From Cyclostephanos tholiformis (lineage: Eukaryota > Bacillariophyta > Thalassiosirophyceae > Thalassiosirales > Thalassiosiraceae): a stretch of 11,877 nt of DNA. Positions within the stretch are counted from its first letter, which is position 1. The number at the start of each line of letters is the position of its first letter. A program made the position numbers and the translations under genes. Under the pieces are notes generated by a model. It was not told the DNA's origin. It did no database searches and worked only from the letters and a program-made list of their open reading frames with translations. Location of the stretch: assembly GCA_036939975.1 (NCBI GenBank), contig JALLPB010000986.1:1-11877 (forward strand). Direction: 5' to 3'. This document shows positions 1 to 8,013 of the stretch, one piece after another.

Positions 1-167
1 AATTTTGAAAGGGGAGGATGCATTATTGTCATCGAGGGGGGGGAGAAGGGGGGAGGGAAGTTTTTAGTTGTTGTCGTCATCGGACCGTTTTGGCGAAGAC
101 GTCGGGGAGAGAGGGGGACGGGAGGGTTAGAGCCGTGACTAGTACAATAAGAATTAAGCTAACATTA

Positions 168-196
168 GATAATGAATTATTTTAATTCATGTTATC
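168..196. repeat. AT-rich imperfect hairpin
   Basis: The arms ATGAATTA and TAATTCAT pair around a TTT loop. Beyond a 2-nt bulge the stem continues with GATAA pairing TTATC. The hairpin sits between the G-rich 5' end and the gene's upstream region. It could be cruciform-prone, the tip of a small degenerate element or a terminator of a gene outside the window. No function is shown. Confidence 0.45.
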
Positions 197-350
197 TTTA
201 TTTTGGTCATAATATTGTGATTAACTTTTCCCCTAGGCATAGGAATAGAAAAATACCATGGTGCAAACCAACCAGAGACTTAGTTTTTTTGGTGCGTCGT
301 CTTGTACGGTACTCGTCGTGACTGATGCCACGCTGGTCCATGACTTAGGG

Positions 351-374
351 TATGTATCCACTTATGTATCCACT
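351..374. repeat. Tandem 12-bp direct repeat
   Basis: TATGTATCCACT occurs twice in immediate succession (351-362 and 363-374), about 250 bp upstream of the start codon at 625. It may be a simple replication-slippage duplication or a doubled binding site. Nothing in the sequence separates these two. Confidence 0.6.
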
Positions 375-624
375 AGGACACGAGATAAAAAAAATTGCTT
401 AGGTAAACCCCGTACAAAACTACATACCAAGTACGTAATTGTATCTACGATAAGTACGTAAGTTATCCACGCATCTCTATTCTACTACTAATTCCTAGGT
501 ATCGAGTTGGTATACCTATTACCCTTGCTAGTACTTACAGAGAGTAATTCTCCTCCTCACCTCTCTGTAAAGTACGTGGCACAACCGGTTAGTATCCCTC
601 TCGAAGCGCATCATCATTTCAACC

Positions 625-1505
625 ATGGCCAATTGCTCGCAAAGCACGATAATGCCGTTCATGGCAACGATGTTCCTCCTCGTCGTGTATTCGGCGGAAG
701 CCTTCACCGCCGCATCATCGTCACTGCGACGCACGTCATTGATGACAATGCCCGTGGTTCCATCATCGTTTCGTTTGCGCGCTTCGTCGGAGAATGGCGG
801 CGGCGACGACTTGTCGTCGTCGGCGGCGGCGGCGGGCTTGCCCCCGCTTCCATCTCAGGGGGGGGTAACGACCGCGTCGAAAGTTGCGGAGCGATCGGCG
901 GTGACTCGGGAAACGACCGGTAACGCGTCGGTGGAGGGGGGGGGGGAGGAGGAGGAGGAAATGGGTAGCATCCGCTCGTACCCCATCGATTTGCCATCGC
1001 CGCTGCTATTGGCCACGTCCATGATCCTCGCTATATCGTCCACCGGTGAGTGGGAGTGTTCGCGTGGTGACACTTTTTTTTTTTTTTCGCCTCGCCTCGC
1101 CTCGTCGTTTTCGGATGGGGAGGGGCGGGGGCGAGGGGGGGGGGGGTATGTTTCTCCCGTAAGGTCTTGCGCTCGGAACGAAAATGACATCGTATCTCGC
1201 CTCGTTCCCTCTCCCACTCTCCCAAATCCCCCATCCCCCTCCTTCCTTGATCTGCGGTTCCGTTGCACATGTTATGATATCGACGTTCGCGTACAAACAC
1301 ACACACAAAACGAACGAAACGAACGAAAGGATCCATTTTCGAACTCGCCGGAGGCGGATCGACCAAATTGGGATTCGGTCCGACCGCGGCATTGGCGGCA
1401 ATGGGAATGCCCATGAGTATATTCTTGATCTATGCGGCGATTATGAAGGGTGCCGCGGAGACCGAGGAGGACGATAAGGAGTACAATCGACCGAGACGGT
1501 TGTGA
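625..1505 (+). CDS. Plastid-targeted small two-span membrane protein, two exons (625-1045, 1330-1505)
   Basis: Splicing 1046-1329 (GTGAGT donor, AAAG acceptor, phase 1) gives 198 residues ending at TGA 1503-1505. The ATG at 625 has a good context (CAACCATGGCC). Residues 10-24 form a signal-peptide core. Cleavage is predicted after Ala26, giving SAEA|FTAASSS, with Phe at +1 as in the ASAFAP-type motif of diatom plastid preproteins. Residues 27-55 are Ser/Arg/Thr-rich, like a transit peptide. Residues 56-112 are a Gly/Ser/Ala/Glu-rich linker ending in five Glu. The mature core has two hydrophobic spans, about 124-141 and 157-179, joined by SIFELAGGGSTKLGFGP, then an acidic tail (AAETEEDDKEY) and a basic end. 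The core reads like a conserved thylakoid or envelope protein, but I cannot name the family. Function is unknown; plastid targeting is an inference from known bipartite presequences. Confidence 0.85.
1046..1329 (+). other. Spliceosomal intron of the plastid-protein gene
   Basis: The 284-nt intron has a consensus donor (G|GTGAGT). The acceptor AG at 1328-1329 is the first AG after position 1163, so the pyrimidine-rich stretch at about 1197-1250 is followed by an AG-free zone up to the splice site. It contains a T run near 1074-1087, dense G runs at 1117-1146 and an AACGA-type repeat just before the acceptor. Exon joining is phase 1 and restores a hydrophobic, conserved-looking C-terminus, which is the main support for the call. 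The intron has no stop codon in the frame of exon 1, so a retained transcript would read on to the TGA at 1414-1416. Confidence 0.82.
1117..1146 (+). other. G-quadruplex-prone G-rich tract inside the intron
   Basis: Four G runs of 4, 4, 5 and 12 bases are separated by loops of 1, 1 and 3 bases on the sense strand, matching the usual G3+N1-7 rule for quadruplex formation. It lies about 70 nt downstream of the 5' splice site, so it could affect splicing of the nascent RNA. This is inference from the base pattern only. The long G run is also prone to sequencing length error. Confidence 0.55.
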
Positions 1506-2271
1506 GCGAGTTTCTCCCCCCTCTTTTTCTCATGTAGACGTGGGCAGGTGATGATTAGTAGAATATCGGGTTTCGTGCTCTGGAAAGTTTAAACGTTTCT
1601 GGATGAACTGATGGATGGGTCAAAGTTATGAGAGTCAATCATCCGAAAATTGGAATTCAATTAGAGGATGAAGACACATGGGTTAGTTGGTACTCAACAC
1701 TTAAAGCGGATTTGATTACTTACAATAATCGGTGCGGATTTTCAAGGGTGTTAAATATGGGCAAGCTGATTGGCGATGCGCACCATTGTTGAAGATTGAG
1801 GTAATATCACTCTGAACGAGTTGTATTACTGTTAAGCGTAAGAAATGCGCAATGGCAGTGCCACAGCATGATACGAAGTAAGAGAAAGAGAAAGAGATGG
1901 AAAACAAGATAATACCAATTGTTATTGTAGTTCTCTATGGTCAAATATCGTAGTTAAACACAGAGGCTCTTTTTTTGCGCTTTTGAATTAAGAAACAAGT
2001 CATATTAACCCCCTATTATAGTTATTATTAGATATGGAGAAAGCTGACAGTCTTATATTTTCAACGATAGGGGTCTGGAGGTCTGGGACCAAATAATCAT
2101 AGTAAAAATGCATTGGTGCATAGTTGTAGTCCTACCTTCATGGGTATTTGGCCGGGGGTTTACTATTCATAGGTAGAGAAAAGGTTTAAATAAGAGGTCA
2201 TTAATCCGCTCCCAGAGGCTGAAGAAAAATAGGGTTTAACACCCCAAAACATGTTCCAACACACATAGAAC
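1506..2271. other. Intergenic region downstream of the plastid-protein gene
   Basis: This AT-rich stretch should hold the 3' UTR and polyadenylation site in its first few hundred bases. No gene is recognisable. The 63-codon minus-strand frame at 1716-1907 has no protein-like features beyond composition. CpG is still present at an ordinary level to about 1975, then becomes rare. TTAA followed by five C lies at 2005-2013, near this change. Confidence 0.55.
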
Positions 2272-3802
2272 CTAAAAATCAGGATTCAAGTACAGGCTTG
2301 CAAAGAAGATATGGTCGACAAGGCCTTGGTATTTTAGGATCATATAAGCCATCCATTTTTTTGTGTCAGCAGTACCTTGGTTGCCATGCTCCCTATCCAT
2401 GTGCCCACTTCTTGCACACATAAACAATGTTGCTGTGGTGCTATTTGCCACAACAGCCCAAGGAACTGAAGCAGGGACATCCAGCCTGTTCATAATCAGC
2501 TGCTCAGCCAGCTTATTTCTTGCCTGAGAATAGCATGCATTCACCTCCAACATCCCACAAAGAATGAAAGTGAATTGGAACATGGGCCACCATTTTGTTG
2601 CCCAAATTGTCAACAAAGGACCAATTGGATTGTGCCAGCAGCAATTATTATGGTCATTGACCCAAGAATGTTTGGCCCAACTGTACAGACAGAAAGGGTC
2701 CGCATAAACAAATGGCACCAACTGTCAACCTTTTGCCAGGTGTAGTGTTCATGTATCTCCTCCAGCATGCTGCATGCTGACTTGATTTTTGAGATGTTCT
2801 TGCTGTCCCTACAGCAATTCACATAAGGAAACATGCACCACCAACCATCTGAATTAATGTGTTGCACTCGCTGAGCTCATGGTGAGCAAAAAACTCATTG
2901 ATCTCATCACTTGGCATCCTTTTTTATATATGCCTGGAAGAAATACCTACCCAATGGCAGGCAATGACTCCATCATGAACACAGAAGCCACTATTACTAA
3001 TGACAACACTCCCTAGCCTGTGGATGAGCTCCCAAAAACATATTGATGGGCTGCTAGGACTGCCACAAATCATGATCCAAAATCCGCTGAAAGCTGGCCA
3101 TGTGAAAATGGCATCCAAGCCATTCATAAAACTCCAAGTTTGCAATATTCTCTGTGAAAAGAGCATTTCTGGCAAGGGAGGATGATGTCATGGATGAATT
3201 GTTCCAGCATCAACATCTGAAACAGTTCAAACTCCAACTTTGCTGCGTGTTCCCACCAATTGTTCACCCAGTTGTCCTTGTTGTTTGGCACTCAACCCAT
3301 CAAGGGCAGAACATTGGCTTTTCATAGCTGTATGTATTTCTGTCAGGTTTGGGGGGGGGCGGCAGTTTCATCACGGAGGGGATTGTTTTTGTCATCCACT
3401 TAAATCCCCTTGGCCCAAAGTTGTTGAATTTCTTCCTCACCACCAAACACAATTGGGACCATGTTGTGATTATCCGTGCGGTCATCATCAACCACGATCT
3501 TGCACCATGGAGCAGGGTCACCGCCACTTGCTTTTGAACAGCATTGTGGAGTTCACATTGACCTAGTGATGGAATCTGATGATGTGGCATTTGCCATCAA
3601 CATTAAGAGTGGTGGCACGGCAGCACATCTGTTGCCTCCATGCAACCAACTGCATCCCCTTGCCAGTAACAATGACACCACTCATGCATGCCTGCATATC
3701 TGTGGGGTAGTTCTCTCTCACATGTTTACCGGGGTGAGAAAAATGGGTGCTGGTGGAGCCATTGGCTCCAATTCTGCCAAGCTTCCTTGTTGTCACCATC
3801 AT
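2272..3802 (-). pseudogene. Decayed, internally deleted piggyBac-superfamily transposase (DDE_Tnp_1_7-like)
   Basis: Read on the minus strand, successive frames carry family-like blocks in order. N-terminal VVDDDRTDN starts near 3495. EQFIHDIILP lies near 3200-3174. LEFYEWLGCHFHMASFQRI with PINMF.GA runs about 3180-3014. VVISNSGFCVHDGV is at 3007-2967. GRYFFQAYIKKDAK is at 2952-2910, and DEINEFFAHHEL follows. The last open stretch (2721-2272) holds YADPFCLYSWAKHSWVNDHNN, ATKWWPMFQFTFILC, MLEVNA and ARNKLAEQLIMN, and ends in a TAG. Frameshifts and stops separate the blocks. The family normally has about 150-250 residues, including the first catalytic Asp, between the GA.R block and the DSGFCV block; here they abut, so the catalytic core appears deleted. 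The other two catalytic positions read N (SNSGF; VNDHN). NNCCWH for an expected Arg-rich NNRRH suggests CpG-to-TpG decay. The N-terminal limit is uncertain: 3495-3802 is poorly recognisable. Confidence 0.75.
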
Positions 3803-4388
3803 TCAAAGTGATTTGTGAGGAGCTCATTGCCAAAAAGCTAGTTTAAAACCTGCATATTCCCACTTTAGCAAAGGAGCCACAACCCCACAGCCAGATTTTT
3901 TTACTATGCTACCATGCACAAAAGTGAATCTCACCTAAGAGCATGTGGATCTACATGACCACCAATAGCCATGCCTGGGCAAGACCAATTTCCAGTGGTC
4001 TAGCCCACTCTGGCAGAAAATGGACCATTCCTCATGCCATGCTGGCTCCTTGACCCAACTATGAATTCATAGTTTAACTATGAATTCATAGCACTGGACC
4101 CCATTCATTGGTTTTTCAATTTTTTCTTTTTTTTGACTTGATAAGTAGTCCTATGTAGAGGCTACTAATAAGTGCTCTCTAATTCACCACAAACCCCCAC
4201 CCCACCATGGCTTTTGCAAATGACAATAACATGGTAGACCAATCATGCTTTCCTAACCTCCCATGGCCAAATTCATTGCTCAATATCACTACTATTGGTT
4301 GCCTCATTTTTTCTGGAGCCTCATTTCATGATGCATCCACACCATCAATATCTCTCATCAATGTGAGATCTTCTCTGATCAATGAGGC
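3803..4388. other. Non-coding spacer between two divergent relics
   Basis: No gene is supported. The stretch is almost free of CpG and includes a doubled palindrome at 4057-4091, a T-rich run at about 4119-4135 and a C-rich stretch before 4200. An open frame of 61 codons starts at 4207 (MAFANDNNMVDQSCF) and ends at 4392, overlapping the start of the next open stretch. It may be part of the same decayed gene, but I cannot tell it from chance. A piggyBac 5' terminus would be expected somewhere here, and I could not find a matching inverted repeat. Confidence 0.45.
4057..4091. repeat. Tandemly duplicated perfect palindrome
   Basis: AACTATGAATTCATAGTT (4057-4074) is a perfect 18-bp palindrome. 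Its 14-bp core CTATGAATTCATAG is repeated exactly at 4078-4091, 19 bp downstream. The pair lies between the minus-strand transposase relic and the plus-strand relic, where a shared upstream region would be. It could be a doubled dimer-binding site, subterminal transposon repeats or a slippage duplication. Confidence 0.7.
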
Positions 4389-4902
4389 ATGATGTCTTCC
4401 TTGACCAGCAGCATTGTAGCTGCCGCATCAACCAGCATGCCCAATCAAAGCCGAGACAAGTCAGCTTTGTTTGATGATGATGAGCTGTTGTCAAAAACTC
4501 AGTGCCTGACGTCAATGCTTGCAAATGTGACAGCAACACAGGCTGGGATGCAGAAGAAGAATGAGTGATGGATGCATATGCAATGCAGATGGTTGCCAAA
4601 GATGCTTTGGATGAGACTGAGTTCAATGAAGCAAGCAACAAGAGGCAGGAGTGGAATGATTTATTACTGGACAATTGTCCTAATCTGGTGAGCATAAACA
4701 ATGTTGATCAACCTCCTCCCCCCCAGATGAATTTAACTTGAATTAATTTCAATGAGAGGAAGATGATGGGCAAAGTTCTTGCAGATTTAATGCTTTTATT
4801 TGTGCTTTTGTCATCCAGGAGCAAGAGGAAGCTATTTGAGAAGCTTTTCAATTCTGATCACATTATGAAATTGGATGATGACTCCTTCGAATGTTGTGGC
4901 AA

Positions 4903-4910
4903 GTTGATTG
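4903..4910. repeat. Target-site duplication, left copy
   Basis: GTTGATTG directly precedes the left inverted repeat of the inserted element and is repeated exactly at 5180-5187. The 8-bp length is typical of the hAT superfamily, and is also seen in some P, Merlin and Mutator-type elements. Confidence 0.8.
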
Positions 4911-5179
4911 CTGGATGGGTAATTCCTGTTTGACAGGAATTAATGTCTTGGACTGAAAAACAGAAAAAAAACAGGATTACTCTGGATTCCTTTTTTGGAA
5001 GTATTTTTTCAAAGGTATGTCATTTTTAGGAAGGAAAATTCAATTCCTATGAGGCTTGCTATGTAGCTCCCCCTAAAACAGACAGGATTCCTCTTGTGAT
5101 GTTCCTCTCTATGTTCTGGAAAAATAGTAATAATGATTTCTGTGAAAAAAATGAACCCTCTCAGGAATTACCCACCGAG
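4911..5179. mobile_element. 269-bp non-autonomous MITE-like DNA transposon with 8-bp TSD
   Basis: The left end CTGGATGGGTAATTCCTG (4911-4928) and right end CAGGAATTACCCACCGAG (5162-5179) are inverted copies matching at 16 of 18 positions, with a 13-bp perfect inner part. The flanks carry a perfect 8-bp duplication, GTTGATTG. No coding capacity is visible. Inside, the motif ACAGGAAT/ACAGGATT and its complement recur near both ends (4921-4942 as a hairpin, about 4971, about 5043, about 5082), like the subterminal repeats that transposases bind in hAT-type elements. Removing the element and one duplication restores an uninterrupted reading across the site (GKLI joined to AGEK), so it landed in an older coding sequence. 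The 8-bp duplication favours hAT, but the terminal bases alone do not settle the superfamily. Confidence 0.82.
4920..4942. repeat. Subterminal perfect hairpin of the MITE
   Basis: AATTCCTGT and ACAGGAATT (4921-4941) pair perfectly around a TTG loop. The right arm is another copy of the element's own terminal motif in reverse, so the left end carries a nested inverted repeat. Confidence 0.75.
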
Positions 5180-5187
5180 GTTGATTG
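5180..5187. repeat. Target-site duplication, right copy
   Basis: GTTGATTG follows the right inverted repeat exactly and matches 4903-4910. Reading continues from it into the resumed downstream half of the interrupted coding relic. Confidence 0.8.
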
Positions 5188-5739
5188 CAGGGGAGAAGAT
5201 CTCAATATGAACTGTGCTCACCCCCAAACCGGTGCAACCAATGCCAGGAATTGACATGGCATAACAGGTGCACAGGAGCGGTTCTACAGCCCACAACCAG
5301 TAAAGAAAATGCCATTGGGGTGATGCAAAACTTAAGATGCAAAATAATTTTTTGATAATTGAGGCCAACCAAATTGAATGGTCATTGTGTGCAACAAAGA
5401 AAAAGTCTTGGAAGAACAATCCTCCCACTCCTGTCAATGAACATGGTGGCCTTTCTCCGGCAGTGCAAAAAATGACCAAAATAAAAATTGCCCATCAAAC
5501 AGACATCTTTGACTGACGATCGTGCAAAAGTTCATGAAGTGGATGATGGATGCAACAAACCACTGTGCCATGGATGATGATGCCAGATCCACCACTAGTA
5601 CTGTTTTATTGACATTCTATTTGCAAATGACCTTGCTCCAAAGCCTTGTATCAACTACTGGCTCAAACTGGCGAAAAATCATGACATTGTATCCCAAGTA
5701 ATGACAAAGAATGTCATGGCAACTGGGAGGAGAATTTGA

Positions 5740-6199
5740 AGGGTGACTCAGTGTGGTAACATTTCCATCACTTTTCATGTTGGATGATTATAAGTCGAGA
5801 AAGTAGATCAACACCTTGGCCCCTCATTTCATTAATTGAAAATTGGGAATTGGGTACAGGTGTACAGAGAATGGAGAGTACAACCAAATTTCAACTGAAG
5901 GAGATTGCTAACCATTAGAAACATATTGTGGGATAGTGGATTTTCCAGTTGCCTCCAAATTTTAGCCTTGGTTTTGGAAGCAAGAACCTTAGCAATCCTT
6001 GCAGGCAGTGTCTTGGTACTATTACCAAGGGGTAGAAGTTTGTTGAAATAATAAAGTAGAAAAAAAAACAGTCAAAACACACAATGCGGAGGACATATTT
6101 GCCAACACTAGCCAAAGTGTCAGGGATTCACAACAAGATGTCTTCAAAATATATTTCTTGCCAACTTATTTTCATCATAGAAAATACGTAATTTGCAGC
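5740..6199. other. CpG-poor region with one open minus-strand segment
   Basis: No gene can be named. On the minus strand a segment from about 6072 to a TAA at 5832-5834 is open, with a protein-like centre (TLPARIAKVLASKTKAKIWR, then QLENPLSHNM), so it may be another transposon-protein scrap. The A run at 6060-6068 after an AATAAA at about 6050 resembles a retroposed tail, but nothing else supports one. Confidence 0.35.
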
Positions 6200-7075
6200 T
6201 AAGATAGCATCCAAATGCTTATTCACCATACATGAATGTACTCATGCAATAATATCTATATATCCATTATGGATGTGAAGAAAAGGTGAGCGGTATTCTA
6301 CTGCCTCAACCATGTCAACATACCATTATTTCACCACACTGTCCCCGGACTACTACCAAAATACTGGGTCAAATTCTTGGCCAGGATGATGACGTCACAT
6401 GCAGCAGCAGTGATCGATGCATCTAGCAGTAGACAATGATATATTCCTATCACCCTCCCACAGCTTCTCATAGGTGCCCTTGTCATAGCCCCTCTTGTTT
6501 GTGCTCTCAGAAGTTGTCATCATCGATAAAGATGTAGGCTATTATTAGAAACTGAATGTGGCATCAGTGATCGATATATCTCTATGACAATTATGGTACC
6601 ATACTTCATATCCCATTTTATTCTCTCTAATACTAATAATATTAACACATTAAAGTACTCTATGGTAAGTATGTACATACTGCGGCCCTATCCTGATCAT
6701 ATGACAATGACAATTCTAATTTAGCTCATTTTTGGTTAGCTTGATATTTAATACAGTTAGTATTAAACGGCCCACAAATATGCCGATGAAGCAAAGAATA
6801 CTCATCAACATACTACATAAAGGAAACAGTTTTGGAACAAGCCCAGCACAATTCTGTGGCACAATTCTGTAATATTTGGTGAGAATTTCTCTGATTGCAC
6901 GATTTTCGAGGTCACTTTTCTTGAATTGTGCTCAGAATCAAGTCATTTCAGCCACCGTGAGTAGTATAACAATATAAGGAGGGTGAACCTGGATGCATAT
7001 TCATGGCAAATGAATATGCTCAAACACTTTCTATATCCATTATAAATGTGGAGAAAAAGTGAGCGGATTCTACAA

Positions 7076-7418
7076 CCTCAACCTTGCCAACCCATAAGGT
7101 TATTTTTGTATCAAATTTTACATATGATGAGCTCATGCTGTCTTAAAAACAGCCACAGCACACAAAAAAACTGCCACAAACACTGCAACCATGGCGGTGG
7201 AGCCGATTGCCCATTGCCCCCCCAGATGCAAGGATTCATTGAACCCAAGCAATCTGACATGTGGGCAACTGATCTAAGAAACATGGTAGTAATTCTTAAA
7301 ATATAGTAGATATTAATATATATTTATTGACCACTGTATTTTTTACAAAATTGATCACCGGCCAAGGGCAATGGTCACCAAAATGGCATCAATTGTTGTC
7401 AATGGGCGCCCATATCAT
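7076..7418. repeat. Module M3, copy 1
   Basis: This copy starts at CCTCAACC, passes through GTTATTTTTGTA and an ACTGCCAC...ACCATGG block followed by TGGAGCC, and ends at GGGCGCCCATATCAT. Its partner lies about 940 bp downstream. The copies differ by many substitutions and small indels, so the duplication is old. Confidence 0.65.
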
Positions 7419-7427
7419 ACAATTCTT

Positions 7428-7690
7428 GGCCGTTTTTGATGGCCATAGCATTGTGCCAATATTGTATGGCATGCATCACCTTACCATGCATATCACCTAT
7501 TAGAGGATCTAAGGCTGTGGCAGAAGCCACTGGTCACCACCACCGGGAGAGTATTACAGCCAATAGTAGCAATTGATCATGCAAAAGTTTATTTCCAAGA
7601 TTTTTCATCATCAACTTGCTACAAAAAGGATCAAGGTGACATCAAGGTCCCTGATAACAATAATGGTATGACACATCAATCTGATGGGGA
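7428..7690. repeat. Module M4, copy 1
   Basis: Landmarks in order are GATGGCCATAGCATTG, AGAAGCCACTGG, GCAATTGATCATGCA, GTGACATCAA and GACACATCAAT. The same order is found at 8680-8930, which has AAGGCCATAGCA, TGAAGCCACTGG, GCAATTGGTCATGCA, ATGACATCAAA and GACACATCAAT. Confidence 0.65.
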
Positions 7691-7822
7691 AGAGTTAAGT
7701 AAAAGGATGTGATACTTGGTTAGGGAGGTTAACTATAGCAGAATAACAATTAAACAATTGACTTCCAAATTGGATTGCATTGGCTAAAACTTTTGTGGTG
7801 ATGTGAGCTTCCGGTCACAATA

Positions 7823-7855
7823 AAAACTCATAAAATGTTACTTTTTATGAGTTTT
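7823..7855. repeat. Perfect 13-bp inverted repeat
   Basis: AAAACTCATAAAA (7823-7835) and TTTTATGAGTTTT (7843-7855) are exact reverse complements around a 7-nt loop. It lies just before an M1 copy at about 7883. I saw no equivalent hairpin before the other M1 copies, so it may be a private insertion or a remnant of a terminal repeat. Confidence 0.65.
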
Positions 7856-8013
7856 CATCCCACATTGGCTTTTTCCATACCACACCATCCCCAGATTACT
7901 TCCAAAATTCTTAGTCAACTTTGCCATTATAACATTGAAGGATGCACCCATATGCTTATTCACTCTATATGCTATGGTGCATGCCAATGTGGAACATTGA
8001 GTAACACTGTTAA

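Larger units (their letters stand above)
1..624. other. Upstream intergenic region of the plastid-protein gene
   Basis: No convincing gene is visible. Positions 1-130 are rich in G runs on the + strand (for example 36-43 and 48-57) with normal CpG content. Positions 140-250 are AT-rich and hold a hairpin. Positions 351-374 hold a 12-bp tandem duplication, and the TACGTA palindrome recurs at about 433 and 454. The open frame at 258-461 has no recognisable features. The promoter and 5' UTR of the gene starting at 625 should lie in the last few hundred bases, but I see no TATA box or initiator that I can defend. Confidence 0.6.
4389..5739 (+). pseudogene. Unrecognised decayed coding region, split by a MITE
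   Basis: Several plus-strand open segments look protein-coding but need frameshifts to join. 4389-4568 starts MMSSLTSSIVAAAS and includes LFDDDELLSKTQCL. From 4565 another frame reads VMDAYAMQMVAKDALDETEF and runs to a TGA at 4739. From 4763 MMGKVLADLML leads to RKLFEKLFNSDHI and FECCGKLI at the edge of the inserted element. After the insertion, at 5181, the same reading resumes as LIAGEKISI, then with three stops reaches a long open part (MQNNFLIIEANQIEWSLC) ending at 5514. A last segment at 5605-5739 reads FIDILFANDLAPKPCINYWL and ends MATGRRI. Composition is hydrophilic and globular with no clear signal peptide or membrane span. I do not recognise the family. It could be a second transposon protein or a dead host gene. 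Confidence 0.5.

Noticed and set aside
258..461. 67-codon plus-strand frame in the upstream region
   Set aside because: It crosses the 12-bp tandem repeat and TACGTA repeats and has no recognisable features.
507..923. Plus-strand frame of 138 codons overlapping the start of the plastid gene
   Set aside because: It is out of frame with the targeting presequence and becomes Arg/Gly/Val-rich over the GCG/TCG repeats. The frame starting at 625 explains the region better.
704..1414. Several minus-strand frames rich in Pro and Arg opposite the plastid-protein gene
   Set aside because: They are shadows of G-rich and GGA-repeat sequence in exon 1 and the intron, with no independent protein-like content.
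1716..1907. 63-codon minus-strand frame after the gene
   Set aside because: The Phe/Ser-rich start comes from a GAGAAAGAGAAAGAG simple repeat, with no supporting features.
4685..4818. Possible intron in the plus-strand relic (GTGAGC donor at 4688, TCATCCAG acceptor at 4818)
   Set aside because: Joining gives an immediate stop in the frame that would continue, so a frameshift is the simpler reading.
6040..6070. AATAAA followed by an A run, like a retroposed poly(A) tail
   Set aside because: No retroelement sequence or target duplication was seen on either side, and AT-rich DNA gives such strings by chance.
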